From Liolophura sinensis (Eukaryota; Mollusca; Polyplacophora; Chitonida; Chitonidae), in contig NC_088303.1 of assembly GCF_032854445.1 (NCBI RefSeq), positions 17,679,501-17,743,500 on the forward strand: DNA of 64,000 nucleotides, in the 5' to 3' direction. The translations under genes were made by a program, and so were the position numbers. The notes below the pieces were generated by a model, which saw nothing but the letters and a program-made list of their open reading frames with translations, was not told where the DNA came from and did no database searches. This document shows positions 14,141-28,892 of this stretch, in pieces (positions within the stretch are counted from its first letter, which is position 1; each line of letters opens with the position of its first letter).

Positions 14141-15298
14141 AACTTCTCAAAGTAAACTATGCAACTAGACAATGGTCTACTTAATTTCAATATTGGTTAA
14201 GACTATTTACTCTGCGTCTACCTCTTCCGGAGACTGGGATATACAGAAAATGCCTTTTTACTGGAAAGATTAAAAACAAAGTTTGGTAAAGCCACCATGG
14301 AATATTCACGGGGTGTTCAGGTTAAGCCTTAATAATGAGAACATTAGGACTGGTTCACTGGAAGAAGCCGACAAGGCCTGCTTAAAACACTAGGCAATGG
14401 GCTTCCCTCTCCGAGTCAATACTGTGGATTTAAAGCCGTCTAAAGCGATATCGTAAAAATTTCCTAAAATTAGACGTTTTATAGGAATTCAACTCCGTTG
14501 CAACATCACTATGCCTTGGTATTTACGTCAGTAAATTCAAACGACCAATGCTATCAGATTCGTCCCGTTAAGATATTGAAGATCGCAAGATACGGCGTTC
14601 GCTTTGACGTCAGAGTCGTTCGACCATTTTTTTTTTTTTTTTTAAAAGCTGGTCGCCCGAGCTTGGTAAATGCAAACTACTTGCCTTTTATCGAAATTTA
14701 ACGAAACCTTGGAAATAACTGGGTATATTACAAAACCTACTGCTCAACGACTCCCAATCATATTTTTGCTAATGCCGTATTTGGTACTATAACTACCTTA
14801 TAACACACATTGTACTTTATGAGCACACACACAAAAAAAATTCCTTTAGAATCGGAATTACGGACCAATGGCCGTAACACCCAATTGTCTGGTATACTTT
14901 GGACTGAAAACAGGGCCGATATTGAACATACTGAGGGTACAGCCAGTGTACATATAAATTGTAACAGCATGGAGATATTAGCATGCCTTCTGTATAGGCC
15001 AGTAGATTTCAATGTAACACATGTGGCTTATCGATTCCACATCTCCCTCTCTCCGCTCTATATATATGCATATACACTGGTACATATTTGCACGCTCCAT
15101 GGAAGAACATGCATAAATTATGACAATGAGTTAATACAGATTTCTATTACAAATTAATTCGTCAACACACCGGGATTCAGTCCATCGTGTGCTTTCTGGC
15201 TAGTCGATAAATGTAAACTTTAAGCCAGGTTACTATCTCCCTGTGAATCGAAAGCCGTATTTGGGTAACAGTTTGCCTATGAATGGATACTAGTAGGT

Positions 15299-15362
15299 AA
15301 CTGAATTCTTGAGTATGACGCTTAACAACATTCAAATAAATAAATAAATAAATAAATAAATA
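15299..15362 (+). mobile_element. SINE family A, 3' end only
   Basis: TTCTTGAGTATGACGC is followed by an ATTCAAATAAATAAAT tail of about 10 AAAT units. A family A copy in the opposite orientation begins about 20 bp further on. Confidence 0.7.
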
Positions 15363-15382
15363 ACTCGTGACAACTTGATCCG

Positions 15383-15585
15383 GTGGTTTACGCCGTTTTC
15401 AAGAATATTTCCTTTAAAGGCCACCATTATGGTAGGAGGAAACCGGATAGAGCCCGGAGTAAACCACGACCATCCGCAGGTTGCTGTCAGACCTTTTCAT
15501 ATATGACCACAGAGGAAGCCAGCATGAGGTGGACGATCACAGCGACCGCGTTGGTGACAGGCTCATGGGTCATTGAGTTGGGTAA
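15383..15585 (-). mobile_element. SINE family A, minus orientation, lacks the distal head
   Basis: In order: TTTACGCCGTTTTCAAGAAT, GGAGGAAACCGGAtAGAGCC, CCACGACCATCCGCAGGTTG, GAGGAAGCCAGCATGAG and GCGACCGCGTTGGTGA. The 113-codon ORF through it is a product of the SINE. Confidence 0.85.
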
Positions 15586-16277
15586 CTATTTGAAGTCGCG
15601 ACCTTGCCAAATCAGCGGGGACTTAAGGAAAACTGAGTATATAGCAAGAGGCTATATGTTTATGAAACAATACTTAATAAATTTTGGGCTGTCTGCTGGT
15701 AATAGCTGCAGTGACAGTATATGAAAACATCACCTGTAACTGGATCAACAATTCAACAGTACAAAACATTTTTGACAAATTATAGTCAACGGTCGAATGG
15801 TTTTCCTCAGATCTCCACCGTAGCTTTTCGCGCAAATCTATCTTCCATATTTTCCTCATATGCCCCATTTACGGGACTAATCATTCCGGTTTGAGTGATG
15901 AATTAAGTTTAGAATGACTGGTCAAGTCTTGAATAAACCCTGTTTTACTGTATTGGGCAAAATGCGATGAATCCACCATCCATTAACATTATGAGGGGAA
16001 GGGGAAGGGGGAGGAGGGGATTAGAGCTACACAGAAGAGAGAAAAACAATAGGTCGACGACCTAATCAGAATCTGCAGCTGTGGGATTATTTATATCCAA
16101 ATTTACCTGTTAGATCCGCTGGAAAAACGGTAATGTCTTCAAACAAGGTACAAAGCTTAGAGGTGGTTTGAAAACAGTGACAAAAGCGTGTGTAATGAGT
16201 GTCAGGCATTATGTATAGAGCAGGATCTTCCAAGAAAATATCAGAAAAATCAGGAAGTTGAACGCTTAATTTATCTA

Positions 16278-16378
16278 TTGACTTGATTGCTGTTTTACGC
16301 GGTACTCAAGAATATTTCACTTGTACCACGGCAGCCAGCATTATGGTGGGTGGAAACCGAGCAGAGCCCGGAGGAATT
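16278..16378 (-). mobile_element. SINE family A fragment, minus orientation
   Basis: GATTGCTGTTTTACGCGGTA is followed by CTCAAGAATATTTCACTTGT, CAGCCAGCATTATGGTGGGT and GGAAACCGAGCAGAGCCCGG. It stops before the central CCATCCGCAGG domain. Confidence 0.85.
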
Positions 16379-18846
16379 AATAGGTGTCTTAATATATCAT
16401 TGATGAAGCACATGTTGTCCAAATTTTAATTCATAGGGATAAAAAATAAGCTCTACATTCCATTTCACATTGTGACTTAAACTTTGCTTTGTGGAATCGG
16501 CCCAAGGGCCTGGGATGATGAAGGTGTCTTAGATTTATGTTAGACAGCCTCAAAACAGTTCACTGCGTTAAAATTGCGACTTATATTAAGTATTTTTATT
16601 TAATTCTCCTAGTTGTCATAGACCTTCATTGAAATGAAAGGTCTAATTCTAAGACAGCTTCGTGACCCTGATCTTCGGCGGAGAGGATGGTAGTCAGCGC
16701 ATACACCGATGGAAACGTTAAACTATGGACCTGTGTATTTAAGTAATGTGCGACAAAATGATGCAATTTTGGTTCAGTGTGAATTTGGATACACCACCGA
16801 CTATACTGCTGTTGCTACAAAGGCAGGATTCAGGAATGTTAGAAATTCTGAAATCTTAAACATGAACTCATCCCTATCTAAACGAGAATTTGGGTCCAAG
16901 CTGTGCTATTTACTGACGTGACAATGTGTTTTTCATTACGTCCTACAGACAAAGTGATTACATAGTACACATGTATTACAACAGACCAAAAAAAAAAAAA
17001 AAAAAAAACCCACTAGAACTTGGATCAAAATAACTATATATTTTGAACGGGTCGAGAATATATCATTAGGTACCAGAGTACAATAAGGGCAAAGTATGTA
17101 CAAAAATATATCATCGACCAAGCTATAGTCGTTATAGAGGTCTGTCCAAAAAGAATGGGCATCAACGGACAGGTTTTATTTCATAACATATTGTAATTTC
17201 AAGTGAGGAGATGAGCAGAAATCGTGCTTGGACATACAGATTTCTGTGTATTATTGACCGCTTGATATGCACTGCTAGTCAATAGTAAGCGAGTCGGCAC
17301 AATTGGACAGTTTTGTTACAGAAATGTGTTGCCCGCACATGCTTTACGGTCGATACGTAAAATGAGTTATATATCCAGACAGGTAAGAGATCGGGTCAGA
17401 GGCTTGATTTCAGGTGAACAGAAACACCGTAATCGATATCTGCTGTTTGCTGATCTAACACAAGACCATAGGATTTACGATCTCCGAACATTCACTACTT
17501 TTCGTTGCACATGAACCGTCTCTCTACACAAAGAGACTATACACTGTGTGCAATAATTATTTCCTTAACAAAAACAAATACTTTCGATGGAAATTACTTA
17601 TCTTTTGTTAGCATTCATATTTTGAGCTAGCACAAATCTAGTGTGGTTGTAAAAGAAGCAAATTAGTTTAACCCTCACACTGGCAGTGCTTTAGCCATAT
17701 CCTGGTGGACATTTCTATGAAGTATCAGTGTAAACACTCTCGTAAGATAACGACTACGTCGAGAGTATCGCATACGCAGAGAACCCTAAACCTCCTGGAG
17801 ACAGAAGTTTCACAATCAACTACAAGAATGAAATATTGTATGAGAATCAAAGAGAAGGTTATCCGGACTGATTTGAAGTTTCATCTGACAACGTGTCAGC
17901 TTTCTGTTTAAAACATTCTGGCAAACTTTCGGCCATACGACTACAGCTTTAAACTTTGTATAGGAAGTCGTATGTCAGATTTAGCATGAAATGTACACTG
18001 TAATTACGCATTCTTGTTTATGGTCTGGTGCATATTGTATTACTAATGTATGTAATTAAAAGGTTGGTGCAATTATTCATAGTAAAACAATCTGGACGGA
18101 AATTGTGTTCCCGGAGTAGAATTAAGACAGTATTTGTCAGAACTGTATACTGAGTCGTGAATTTCGAGCAACTTTAGCTGCTTCTGTCCAAGTTTGTTAA
18201 TAGATATTTGTATCGGTGCTTACGGTGCAGTGTGTCTGATGACACATAGATTAGTTCTGGGTTGTAACATGTTAGTAATTTACGATTTATAATTTCTAGC
18301 TTGAGAACAGTGACAATCACTGAGGTCATCCCTTGACGTAGAAGGACTGAAAAAAGCAGGCACTGGTCTTTACAGCTCTAATAAGTGCTCACATATACAC
18401 AGTATATGTCCATCTATGATCTGTTGTCAGAAGGCATTAATACGCAATGGCGAAGCTACATCTTATGGCCGAAATGTTCACATCTCTTCAAACCAAAATA
18501 AATTTGTTAAACGTCAACCGTTATAGACATTGAAATAAGTGTAATCAGATTGGTTTCACACGTTCTCAGCTTGGATGTGCATGTCAGTATAGTAGTGACT
18601 GAATCCAATTCATTCTTTGATGAAAATTAACCACTGCTGTGGCAAAGATATGAGTTAATATAACGCAGATTGCAGACTTCATCTGCTCACGTGCTCAGTT
18701 TGGATTAGAGAAAGTTGAGCACATCAAACGAATTAGAGTCTGAGAGACAAACTGCCACTGTTAGCTGTCCAAATATTTAAATTAGTGGTACAGCACAAAA
18801 CCCTACACATGAAAGATTCAATTCAGGAGCCATCCAAATAAGAACC

Positions 18847-19060
18847 TCAAAATGGGAGTCATCCCAATACGAATCGTCGCTGTGGGAGTCGTCCAAGTAG
18901 GAACCGTCAAAGTGGAAGTCATCCAAGTAGGAACCGTCAAAGTGGAAGTCGTCCAAGTAGGAACCGTCAATGTAGAAGTCATCCAAGCAGGAGTCGTAAA
19001 ACTGGGAGTCATTCAGGTAGCAATCGTCGGTGTGGAAGTCATCCAAGAGGGAAATAATCA
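18847..19060. repeat. 30-bp minisatellite, about 7 copies
   Basis: The unit is GTCATCCAAGTAGGAACC followed by GTCAAAGTGGAA. Because 30 is a multiple of 3, ORFs stay open on both strands (a repeated DGSYLDDFHF decamer on minus). The array lies inside G-alpha-o intron 2 and no start, promoter or flanking coding sequence is seen. Confidence 0.9.
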
Positions 19061-22000
19061 AAGAGGGGGACATTTAAAAGTAAATCAACGTAGAATAATG
19101 CTGAGAATTGTTATGCTAAAATAGTTCACACAGAAAGGCCTAACCATAGGTAATAAACAAACAATGTGCTAGCTTGTGAGAGGTATGATAACTAGTTACG
19201 ATTAGGTTCTAATTAGGTCATCTGATACACTGATTCCAAGCTATGATGTCTGTCTCATATATTTTCACAGGGACAACATTATCCACAATCCATTAATCCC
19301 TAATCCAAAGAATACATTCAGGTTCAACTCCAACCATGTCACTTATTTAAGTACTATTCGCTCTCGGAGCCAGACGACACGTTATTTCAGCTGACTGCAA
19401 CCAAGGTGTATTCTTACGCAAAATGACCCAATGTTAGCACTACATCTGCATGTCCCTCAGTACCCCCAGAATCATGCAGATGTTTGCTTCGTACACACAC
19501 TTCAACACTTCAAAGTACCATTACTAGTTGCAGGAAAAAGAACAAGGAAGAGAACAGAAGACATCTTGAGTATCGGAAGGTTTTGTCGTTGCGCCAGACT
19601 GATAACATAAATATTTTCTGAACAGTGCTTTTATACACCACTGAATGCAGTACTCCTAAATCAACGCTTACAATGGCGAGTTGTCTCACTTCAAAGCTGT
19701 TAAATGTTTTCGGTCATTAGGAACTGGGTGAAGTGGGTATGCTCTGAGTTCTCACGTTTTAACACAAAAAGCATATCTAATACCAATACAGGACACACTA
19801 TACGAGCTTCCGGATTATTTATGCTTAGTTGAGATCATTCAGAGATTACAGAAGCCAGTTGGGTATGTTTCAAATTCTGTAAGGGGAATACTATGGACAA
19901 GATGGCACACCTATACTGCAAGAGACCAATAGCAGTTTTGTAATTTTGACTATATTACACTAAAACAGATATGCAGCCTTGAACAATATGTTTGAAGAAA
20001 TCCACCGACTACAACTAAGCAACATGTGAAAGTATTTTACTGCCATAAACCTCCAAGATAACAACGGCTAAAACTGCACAATACTTAACCGGAAACGCGG
20101 CCATGACAGTTCGTTCTCAGTTTGACTATTATAGGCGTTGCTGTCTATCTCATTGCGTTAAACGTGATGTAAAAAGAATGTTACAATGTATGGCCAGCTG
20201 AAGACGGTTTTCTACACTTTTCACCTAACTATATACCAAGGACACATCAACGAAATGCATATGCATGCTTTAAGTTCCTTCTCAAAACGAAACTTTCACA
20301 CAAGCAGCCATTTTGTTATCAGTACCAATGGTTATGTACTGTTCACACAAAGGGCGACCTACAGCATATGTTGTCCGCGAACCATCATTATCAGTGCACT
20401 GATTTTACACCAGCAAGATAGGAGGCAATATTATCCTGACACATCGGGAAAATTATCGTTGTCAATTATAAACACGCGAAGCCAGCGATACCATCTGAAC
20501 ATTACCCCCACGAGTTCAGTATTGCATAGGAAACAAATCAAAAGATGACGAGCACTTTTATTACGTCAGAAATATGTTAATGTGGTGTTCTACATTGCTC
20601 GGCTACGCATCTCAGATATGTATGAAGCCTGTTTATAAATACACCTCTTTATCGAGCCACGCTGAATCTGAAATAACCATTTACATATTTAGCAAACAAA
20701 ACAAATATCAGATGCAAAAGTCAAGCACCTGGAGGTGAATGGGATGCGCTGTTCCTTAAAGTTTAACCAAACTATATGTATGTGACCCTGTAACATCTGC
20801 GCGCTGTTTATTATTAACTTCATCACATCCAGCGCAATATGAGTACTTAGCACATACCAAACAGAAAACAAAAAGCAAGGATATGTGTATTTTTAAAGAC
20901 GTCAGTTAAGCACACTTAGGGAGATATACGCCAAATCTTACAGGTGAACGTATTTTGTTTATTGCACTGAAGCTCCAGTTTCTTCGCAAGGAGCAGGAGG
21001 TGATAAACAACATGGGCTAAATGGGGGAAATGCTGATTCTTGTGGGTTTCTGAACGTTTAGTGTGCTCCAGAGTACTAAATCTGAATATAATACATATTC
21101 TGGTTACTTTTCCAGAAAGAGGGTCTTATCTAAAGCTTTCTTTTTCATGTCTGATAGTAAAATCTTATCCAAGACTATCTCGCCTGGGTTAAATACTCTT
21201 TATTACACCTCCATTACTCTCCTCACCTGACCATGGCAACACTGTAAAGCTATGGATTCATATTTGAAAATGGCAAACTATTATTCTGCTTTGAACTCAT
21301 TTTATCTACAGCAACACTGCTTTTCTCCGGTATATATTCCCTCATAAAGGTTCTTTTTTGACCTGCCGACTTGCTGATTTTTTTTGTTATCATGACGGAT
21401 TATATACACAATTTAAATCAGTGACTTTTAATATGTTGCCATTAAAATCAGTCCATATATTGTCACCTAATTCTGTTTAAGCTATGCCGCTAGGGCAAGG
21501 GGCGTGCAATTTGATACTATTTAAGCATTCACAGTTAAAATTAAACCATAACAAGAGGCCGTATTCCACGGGTTATGTGTGACCATTTATTAATTATCAC
21601 ACTGTCGTCGCTGCTGTGGTTTTGCTCTCTGGCTATGCTGTAGTGTTTTATACAGTAACAGTTTTATTATAAACGTCCAAGGGTTTGTGTTGAGGTGAGA
21701 GACGTCTATCCATGACAGACGATAAACCTACGGGATAAGCTGTGACGGTCACCTGACTTAGGAAGGTGAGGTGATACCTTCCACAGATAGATACCAGTAG
21801 GTGGAGTAGGGGGCACTCTGACAACAGATTGTGTTACCCGATCAATGGGGAAGCATACTGTGATGTCAAAAAGGGTGGGACCCACAGGTGAGAATGTGCA
21901 TGGCAGAGGGTGGCAGTACAAAATGCGGGTGTTGGGTTTTTTTGGGGGTTGGGGTGGGGTAGGGCAGGGGAGGATAGAAAGAGAAATGGATATGAAACCT

Positions 22001-24720
22001 GAACTATACAGTATTACCCAAACGGTTCCTATAGTAACATAGTAACACTTAACAATTACGTCATACTGACTGATACACATATCGAAACGTGGATACGGGT
22101 GCAACGCATGTGAAGGGTTAATCTAATCTACTACAGGGGAAACACAGATCTGTATTTCAGTTCCAACCTGAACGCAAGAAATTTGCATATATTCATACAT
22201 CGCCTTTATGCCTACGGCTCATTAAACTATGCTCAGAAATAATATAAAAAATATTCATGCGGTTCGTAGCTATCTTAGAATTATTTTTGCTCTAAGTGGC
22301 TGCAAAAATGCAAAGCAGCGAGTGGTTTTCAATGACTGTATAAATACCATGGTGGACGTAGGAGATAAACTGGAATATTTATAGAATATGAATGGTTTGG
22401 TGGCGTACATTCGTGGACAGCTGTATATGGTGTTGTGGCGTGCTTAGCAAACTATCTACCAGATAAAGCTAGAGGAATCGGGTATCCTATGCTCTCCACT
22501 CCAATTGGACACATAGGTATTGCACGGACTGTTAACATAACCTGAGCCTTAGACAAAAGCATGCCCCCCCCTACCAACCCCAAACACCCACCCACCCATG
22601 ACCTCACCTCATCCTCACCCCTGTACAAATTATAGCCAGCTCACAATAAATCATCGATCAGCATAATGGCCTTTTAGCCTTTGGGTAATATACAGGTATA
22701 TTTAATGATATTCCATTCAAGTGCGCTATTGGTTTTTTTCGGCCAGACAGACCATGTGACTCGCAAATTCCCGTTTGCTGCGATTCTCCAATATTACAAA
22801 TCTCGCGTGACAATGCGTGAAAAGCAGATAGTGCACCAAACCCCGATGTTTCAGATTTTGCTTTGTAGCACCAACTACGTGGAATCCTTATCAAAATTTC
22901 ACACATTATATATATTTGCCCTTGATACCAGTGCACGTGCAATGAGATAAATGTCTGCAAATAAAACCACAATCGAGAACGCTTAGCACACTGAGAGTGT
23001 ATAGGCCTACATACTCTTAGTGGTAATACACTAGAGTGTTTAGCCCTCCTTCAAAAACGTCGCAGACAGTTATTTGGTAGATTGGACTGGGTAGAACGTG
23101 GATTTCGTGCGTCAAGTGGTCAGCACATGGTTTGCAACGAAAACACAACCATGGTGACAAATGATCAGCATGTGCAAACCATGCAGAGAAAAAGTGAGAG
23201 AGAGACTGGCTGGGTAGCCGACAAACAAAGGGTCAGGCAGACAGCCCGTCCATCAGAGTTGGTCGTGCAACGAACGGGAGGCAAAAATCGAACTGGTCGC
23301 CTTCTCTACGCGAGTAGCTCCGAGTCGGCGAACTGCTCTATACACCGTCTGGGCCCGGCACAGCAAAATTATACTCCAGATAGGTCTATAAATAGCACAA
23401 GGCTAAAATCGCTTAATACCGCATCATATTTTGGCCAGCCCGACGGCCTGAAGTATACCTTGATCAAAAAGGAATGCACATGTGTTAAATTTGAGAAACC
23501 CGTGAATTTTAGCTCGAGAACTGAGCCTCGCTGATATCGACTGAACAAGGCTCGGCCACCATCTTGAATTAGCTAATGACTGCTTTATGCGTATACTGTA
23601 TAATTTATGTAAATCTGTATGTGTGAGAGACATTCCGCTGTTGTGAAGGGTGCAACGGTAAATGAACAACTACAACAGTTGCTTTCATGAAATCAGACCC
23701 TACAGAGGCTACTAGTGGATAGTTTGGTGTTTTTTTCTCGGCTGTAAGCCGGCATATTGCCCATGGACAGACGGTAACCTGGAGTCCATTCATCCACAGC
23801 CCGCTATTCTTTGCTCGACTGCCAGCGTCAAGCTTCAAAGCGGTACAGCAGACTAGCACATACTTCATCATTCATGTAGATTACCAGACGAACTCTAAGT
23901 AAACAGAATTTATATTCTTAACACTTGTTCATTAATATTCTGATTTTATTACCGTCTTCTTGAGATAAAACCTTAATGGCGGTTGGGGTTACTACAAACA
24001 GCAGAGCAATGCACTCTCAAACACCTACACTGAATATAATACATATGTACACTGCAAGACACAGCTAAATTTCCACAGCCTCCTTACGAACGAAGTATAC
24101 TGGACACATACGATTAGACTACATGGCTTGGTCTATGTGCAATACAGAATAAGTGGAGCAGATATACTTCTATCATCGACCAAGCTATAGTCGTTATACT
24201 GGTTAATATAGAACACATACATAATCTTTCTGTATCTGACACGCAATGTCCACATATCATCACTTCTATGTATAGCATATACAGACGGTAGCAATACCCG
24301 TAATGTGTGTATGTATATAAATATACACACTCATGAGCGAATTAATGATTTTGTTCTTCCGAAAAAACGATCTGGAGATCTGGTTGAGCTATTGCTGATC
24401 AGAGCCATTGAACTGTGTGATTGAGCTGTCACAATGAATAAAAACGCCAGGTTAAGTGAAAAGAGCTATGTGTATTAGTACACTGTCAACCATCTAATAT
24501 TACATTCGGAATCCAGTCGTGGTGTTGGATGTGTGTAGAGTATATAATGCGTGTACATATACATGCGTGTGTGGTCTATGTGTGTATGCGGTATTGTCTT
24601 TCGACGGGCCTGTTGTCATAAAATCATACACAAGCACGCGCGCACAGTGGACAGGTACGAACAGGTTACATTTAATTACATTGAATTAACCATCCTGTTA
24701 TGACAATCAAAGACTCTTAC

Positions 24721-24763
24721 TTCATTTGTTTGACTATAGTGCTCTTTCCCGATTCGCCGGCAC
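24721..24763 (-). CDS. GNAO1 (ortholog): G protein alpha-o subunit, coding exon 2 (P-loop)
   Basis: This is a 43-nt exon, too short to appear as an ORF. The acceptor is ...CTAAATTAG and the donor is GTAAGAG. Joined in phase 1 to exon 1 it reads GAGESGKSTIVKQMK. It therefore carries the Walker A / P-loop GxxxxGKS/T that binds the GTP phosphates, and most of helix alpha-1. It ends after AA of a lysine codon (phase 2). A 43-nt second exon with these phases is conserved across animal Gi/o/t genes, which supports both the call and the borders. Confidence 0.96.
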
Positions 24764-25268
24764 CTAATTTAGAAAAGCAGAAAACCATATAGAAATAAAT
24801 TAGTGGGAAGAAATTGGGGGGGTAGGAATTATACGGAACAAAAGTATATACAAACATGTAGATATTATACACACACATAAATATACGCATATGTTATATA
24901 CATATAAAAGCACCTACTTTACATCGAGGTTTGAATGTTAAGCTGTGTATTTTAAAACTTCCAATGTGACATCTTATAAATTTTAACTGATTGCACTTTA
25001 CGAAAATTACAACATAGAGATTAAGACTGGGTATATATAATGATGACTGGAGAATTAACAATATTTCTGAAGGAGCACACAGTAAGGCCATGAATCATTG
25101 AACAGATCGACATAATAGAAGATGTGGAGAAGAGTACTGGGAGTAAATGCTGAGCATCCATGCTCTACGCTCCACAGTATTGCTGGCATACACAAGCCCG
25201 TGCTAATGGCTGTACCAACATGGCCGCCGCTGACGTATATGAGCTCCATCCTTAAGCTGAACAGCTCA

Positions 25269-26119
<851 letters not shown>

Positions 26120-26120
<1 letters not shown>

Positions 26121-28890
26121 TGTAATATTCTAAACATCTACTGATTCAAAAATTATGAAAATGACATAGCCGGGGAAATCAAGGCGCGGGTACCACGCCT
26201 CAGTCAGAGGAAATCGGCGAAGAGGCGAGCTTATGGCTGGATATTTCGGGGCTAGGGGCACATGGCGGACCGACAAGCTGTGTAGCCTTAAAGCTTTCAG
26301 GATTCCCTTTATTAGCTTTGTTTGATTCGTGGGCTCTTTTTCCCTGGGTCTGTACTCCCACCCCACCCCTCAGGGAGCCCGACCCTTATCACGGCTTTTG
26401 TCAATGAGCGGTGTTCGACTAGCGGTAGGCATGCCATTTCACCATGGTAACCATTTAACCTCGTGCATATCACAAAAGGCATGGTTTTAGGCCAAATTCG
26501 GGAGTATCCCCCACTTGCTAGGAAAGGTGAGACGGGCGCACGACTGAGGCGCCCAAATTTTATACACACATATATAAATGGATCAATAGTCAAGTTAAAT
26601 GTAAAACCACAAAACAAGGTACGGTGTCTTGTATCAGCGTGAACAAGCATGTATGTCTGCTTGTGATATACGTATATATACAGTGTGTATATGGCAGCAC
26701 ATTTGTATGTGCAGGAACGAAGCTTATACAATATATTTGATCGACTACAATTGATGTACAGATAGTAAGTATCTGAGACATATGTGGGTATTTACGGGTA
26801 AAACTGGCAGATAACTGACCGTAAAAAGTCGAAAGTACCTGTAATAGCTGTGACAGTGCAATGCGCACAGGTGTGTTACTAGAACAGGTGTGACGTGAGC
26901 GAGATAGAAAGCGGTGAAGATCAAGCCAGCCGGCCTCTCTGACAGCTGGACAGATATATATACCACTGTATATAAAATCGTATAATGAGACCCCCAACCA
27001 CTCAACCTGTATTAAACCTATGTTAAAGTGCATTATGTGTAATTTAAATTTCTGACAGCCGTTTCACAGTTCACCAGACACACTGTATGTGATAACTTAT
27101 ACTCGCGATTTTAATCGAAAAACTATGGTGAGTGGGTTTTAGGCATAGTCAAGTAATCAAATTCTTGACATTGTACGTTAATGGATGGAAGTATTGTTTC
27201 CGTGCAGTCAGCTTATAACTTTAAAATTTGCAGAAATAATACTGGCATCTTTTTACGCAGCTATTAAGTACACAAATTAATAGGTAAAGATTTTCAGTGT
27301 TATTAATCTTTCTTCTTCAAATGATTATTTTAGTGTATACAGTATTTTAAACGCAAAAAGTGTTGGACGAGGCAACAGAATATCATTTATGAATATCAGC
27401 TATAAATGTGTAAAAACAATCACTGTGACGTTTGCTTTGAAAAAAAAAATGTTCCAAATGGGCTTCACGTCTGCAATACTTTGCATTGATGTCCTTTCGG
27501 AAGTATCACTACGTCACCAAGACAAACCACCAAACTTCGCTTATTGAAAATCAGGGAGTTAAAAGCGTTTCTAATAGCTAACACCTGCGATTCCCTAACG
27601 AAGGGTAAAAATATACTGCATGATTCAAACAGATAAAGCCTTGAAAACTTAGCACCTTTATCTTATTAAATGCATTTGTTATGTGACGTCAACAGTTCAG
27701 CTTTACGACCAAATTTACAAGTCACGTTTTTCTCAATTAAGACAAAAACAACTTTAGTCCTTCATTCTCTTTCCGCAGCGGATTATTTTAATGTATACAT
27801 ATTTTAAACGCAAAAAGTCTTGGATAAGGTAACAAAACATCCTTTAAAAGATCTGAATGGCAAAAAACATTACTTTAGCATTTGCTAAATCATTCATTGA
27901 TAAGTCGGGAAAGCCAGAATATTTAAATCCAAGTGTCTGGTTCGACATTCGTATACCATTCGTATGCCTCAAAATCGATAATCGTAAAACAACACAAAGC
28001 AGCACTTCTCAAAGGAATACGCAAGAATAAAATATAAATAGTAAATAAAACTGGTAATATGTAGGAGTGAATCACTCTATAGTTCTCACTGACGCAGGGA
28101 AGACCGTCGATATTCTAAGCATGACAATTCAAATTCAATAGGCGGAGTCTGTGAATGATTTCCAGGTCCAATGCAAATATGTAAGTATAAAGTACGCTTA
28201 GATCACAACTGTGCATTCAAGCACTGTGCTGATGTTAAAAAAAACATGCATGCGTATATATAAAGCCTTTGGGTCAAGCAGATATTAGATACAACACTGA
28301 CACAGATCGCCTGATATCCTGACCGCTTTTCCCAGAGCTAACACATTTAATTCTTTACCGCAAGGTGAAAATACATTTAACGAATCAAAAGATATTGACA
28401 TAGAAAAATTAACACCCTGTGATAACGTTAAGAATAATAGCTCTCAAAACAAGTTTGTTGGGTGGGGAAATCCAAATTGGGAACGCTAATTAAGCTTGTC
28501 AAACCATCCCAGTATGGACATCGATGACGTCCTTTCTGTATATTTTCGACCATTGATAGAAACTATGCAAAAAATAGATGGGCTATGAAGAAATTTAAAA
28601 TATGCCTAAAAAATGGGGGGGGGGGATCTTATTTTGGGGAATATCTTTCTTTATTTTCCTTAAAATTGTACTCTTCGTTTCATAGTACCTGTTCACTTGT
28701 CCTTATCCTCAGCACATCATTATATCTTGAATAAGATTACACATGAAAGAAACGCCGAAAATGGATTTCTATAAAAGTTTGAACACCACATGTTACATGC
28801 AAATGCATGTGCATTACACCTACATGGACAAACCTGAAATAAAAATTACGTACATAGTTGATAATTCATGTCGCCTTTGTTTACAGAGTA
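26120..28890. other. Interval with no recognised gene
   Basis: ORFs of 139 and 147 codons on the minus strand near 26312-27033 overlap each other in different frames and show no family features. Weak long-range repetition is visible: 27322-27400 resembles 27779-27840, sharing TTTTAAACGCAAAAAGT. Confidence 0.6.
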
Positions 28891-28892
28891 TA

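Larger units (their letters stand above)
1562..24720 (-). other. G-alpha-o intron 2, about 23 kb
   Basis: The interval between exons 2 and 3 on the minus strand holds no recognised gene on either strand. It contains tandem arrays near 1722, 2110, 11335, 13527 and 18847, several SINE copies, a degenerate terminal repeat of the reverse-transcriptase element near 13880, and mononucleotide and AT tracts. ORFs inside it (for example 23082-23534 plus, 150 codons, and 20186-20548 plus, 120 codons) show no domain I recognise and are probably chance. The long stretches 2650-8420, 19060-21900 and 21980-24700 show nothing else that I can name. Confidence 0.85.

Noticed and set aside
13671-14150. 159-codon minus-strand ORF
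   Set aside because: It runs through a degenerate terminal repeat of the reverse-transcriptase element and next to a 21-bp minisatellite, so it is a product of repeats.
17326-17514. ORF with SRQVRDRVRGLISGEQ as a possible transposase start
   Set aside because: The resemblance to a helix-turn-helix start is too weak, and no catalytic part or terminal repeats follow.
23082-23534. 150-codon plus-strand ORF
   Set aside because: It lies antisense within the long G-alpha-o intron and has no recognisable motif, promoter or splice context; chance is the better explanation.
26130-27033. Overlapping minus-strand ORFs of 78-147 codons upstream of G-alpha-o
   Set aside because: They overlap in different frames, are rich in residues typical of random translation and show no family signature.
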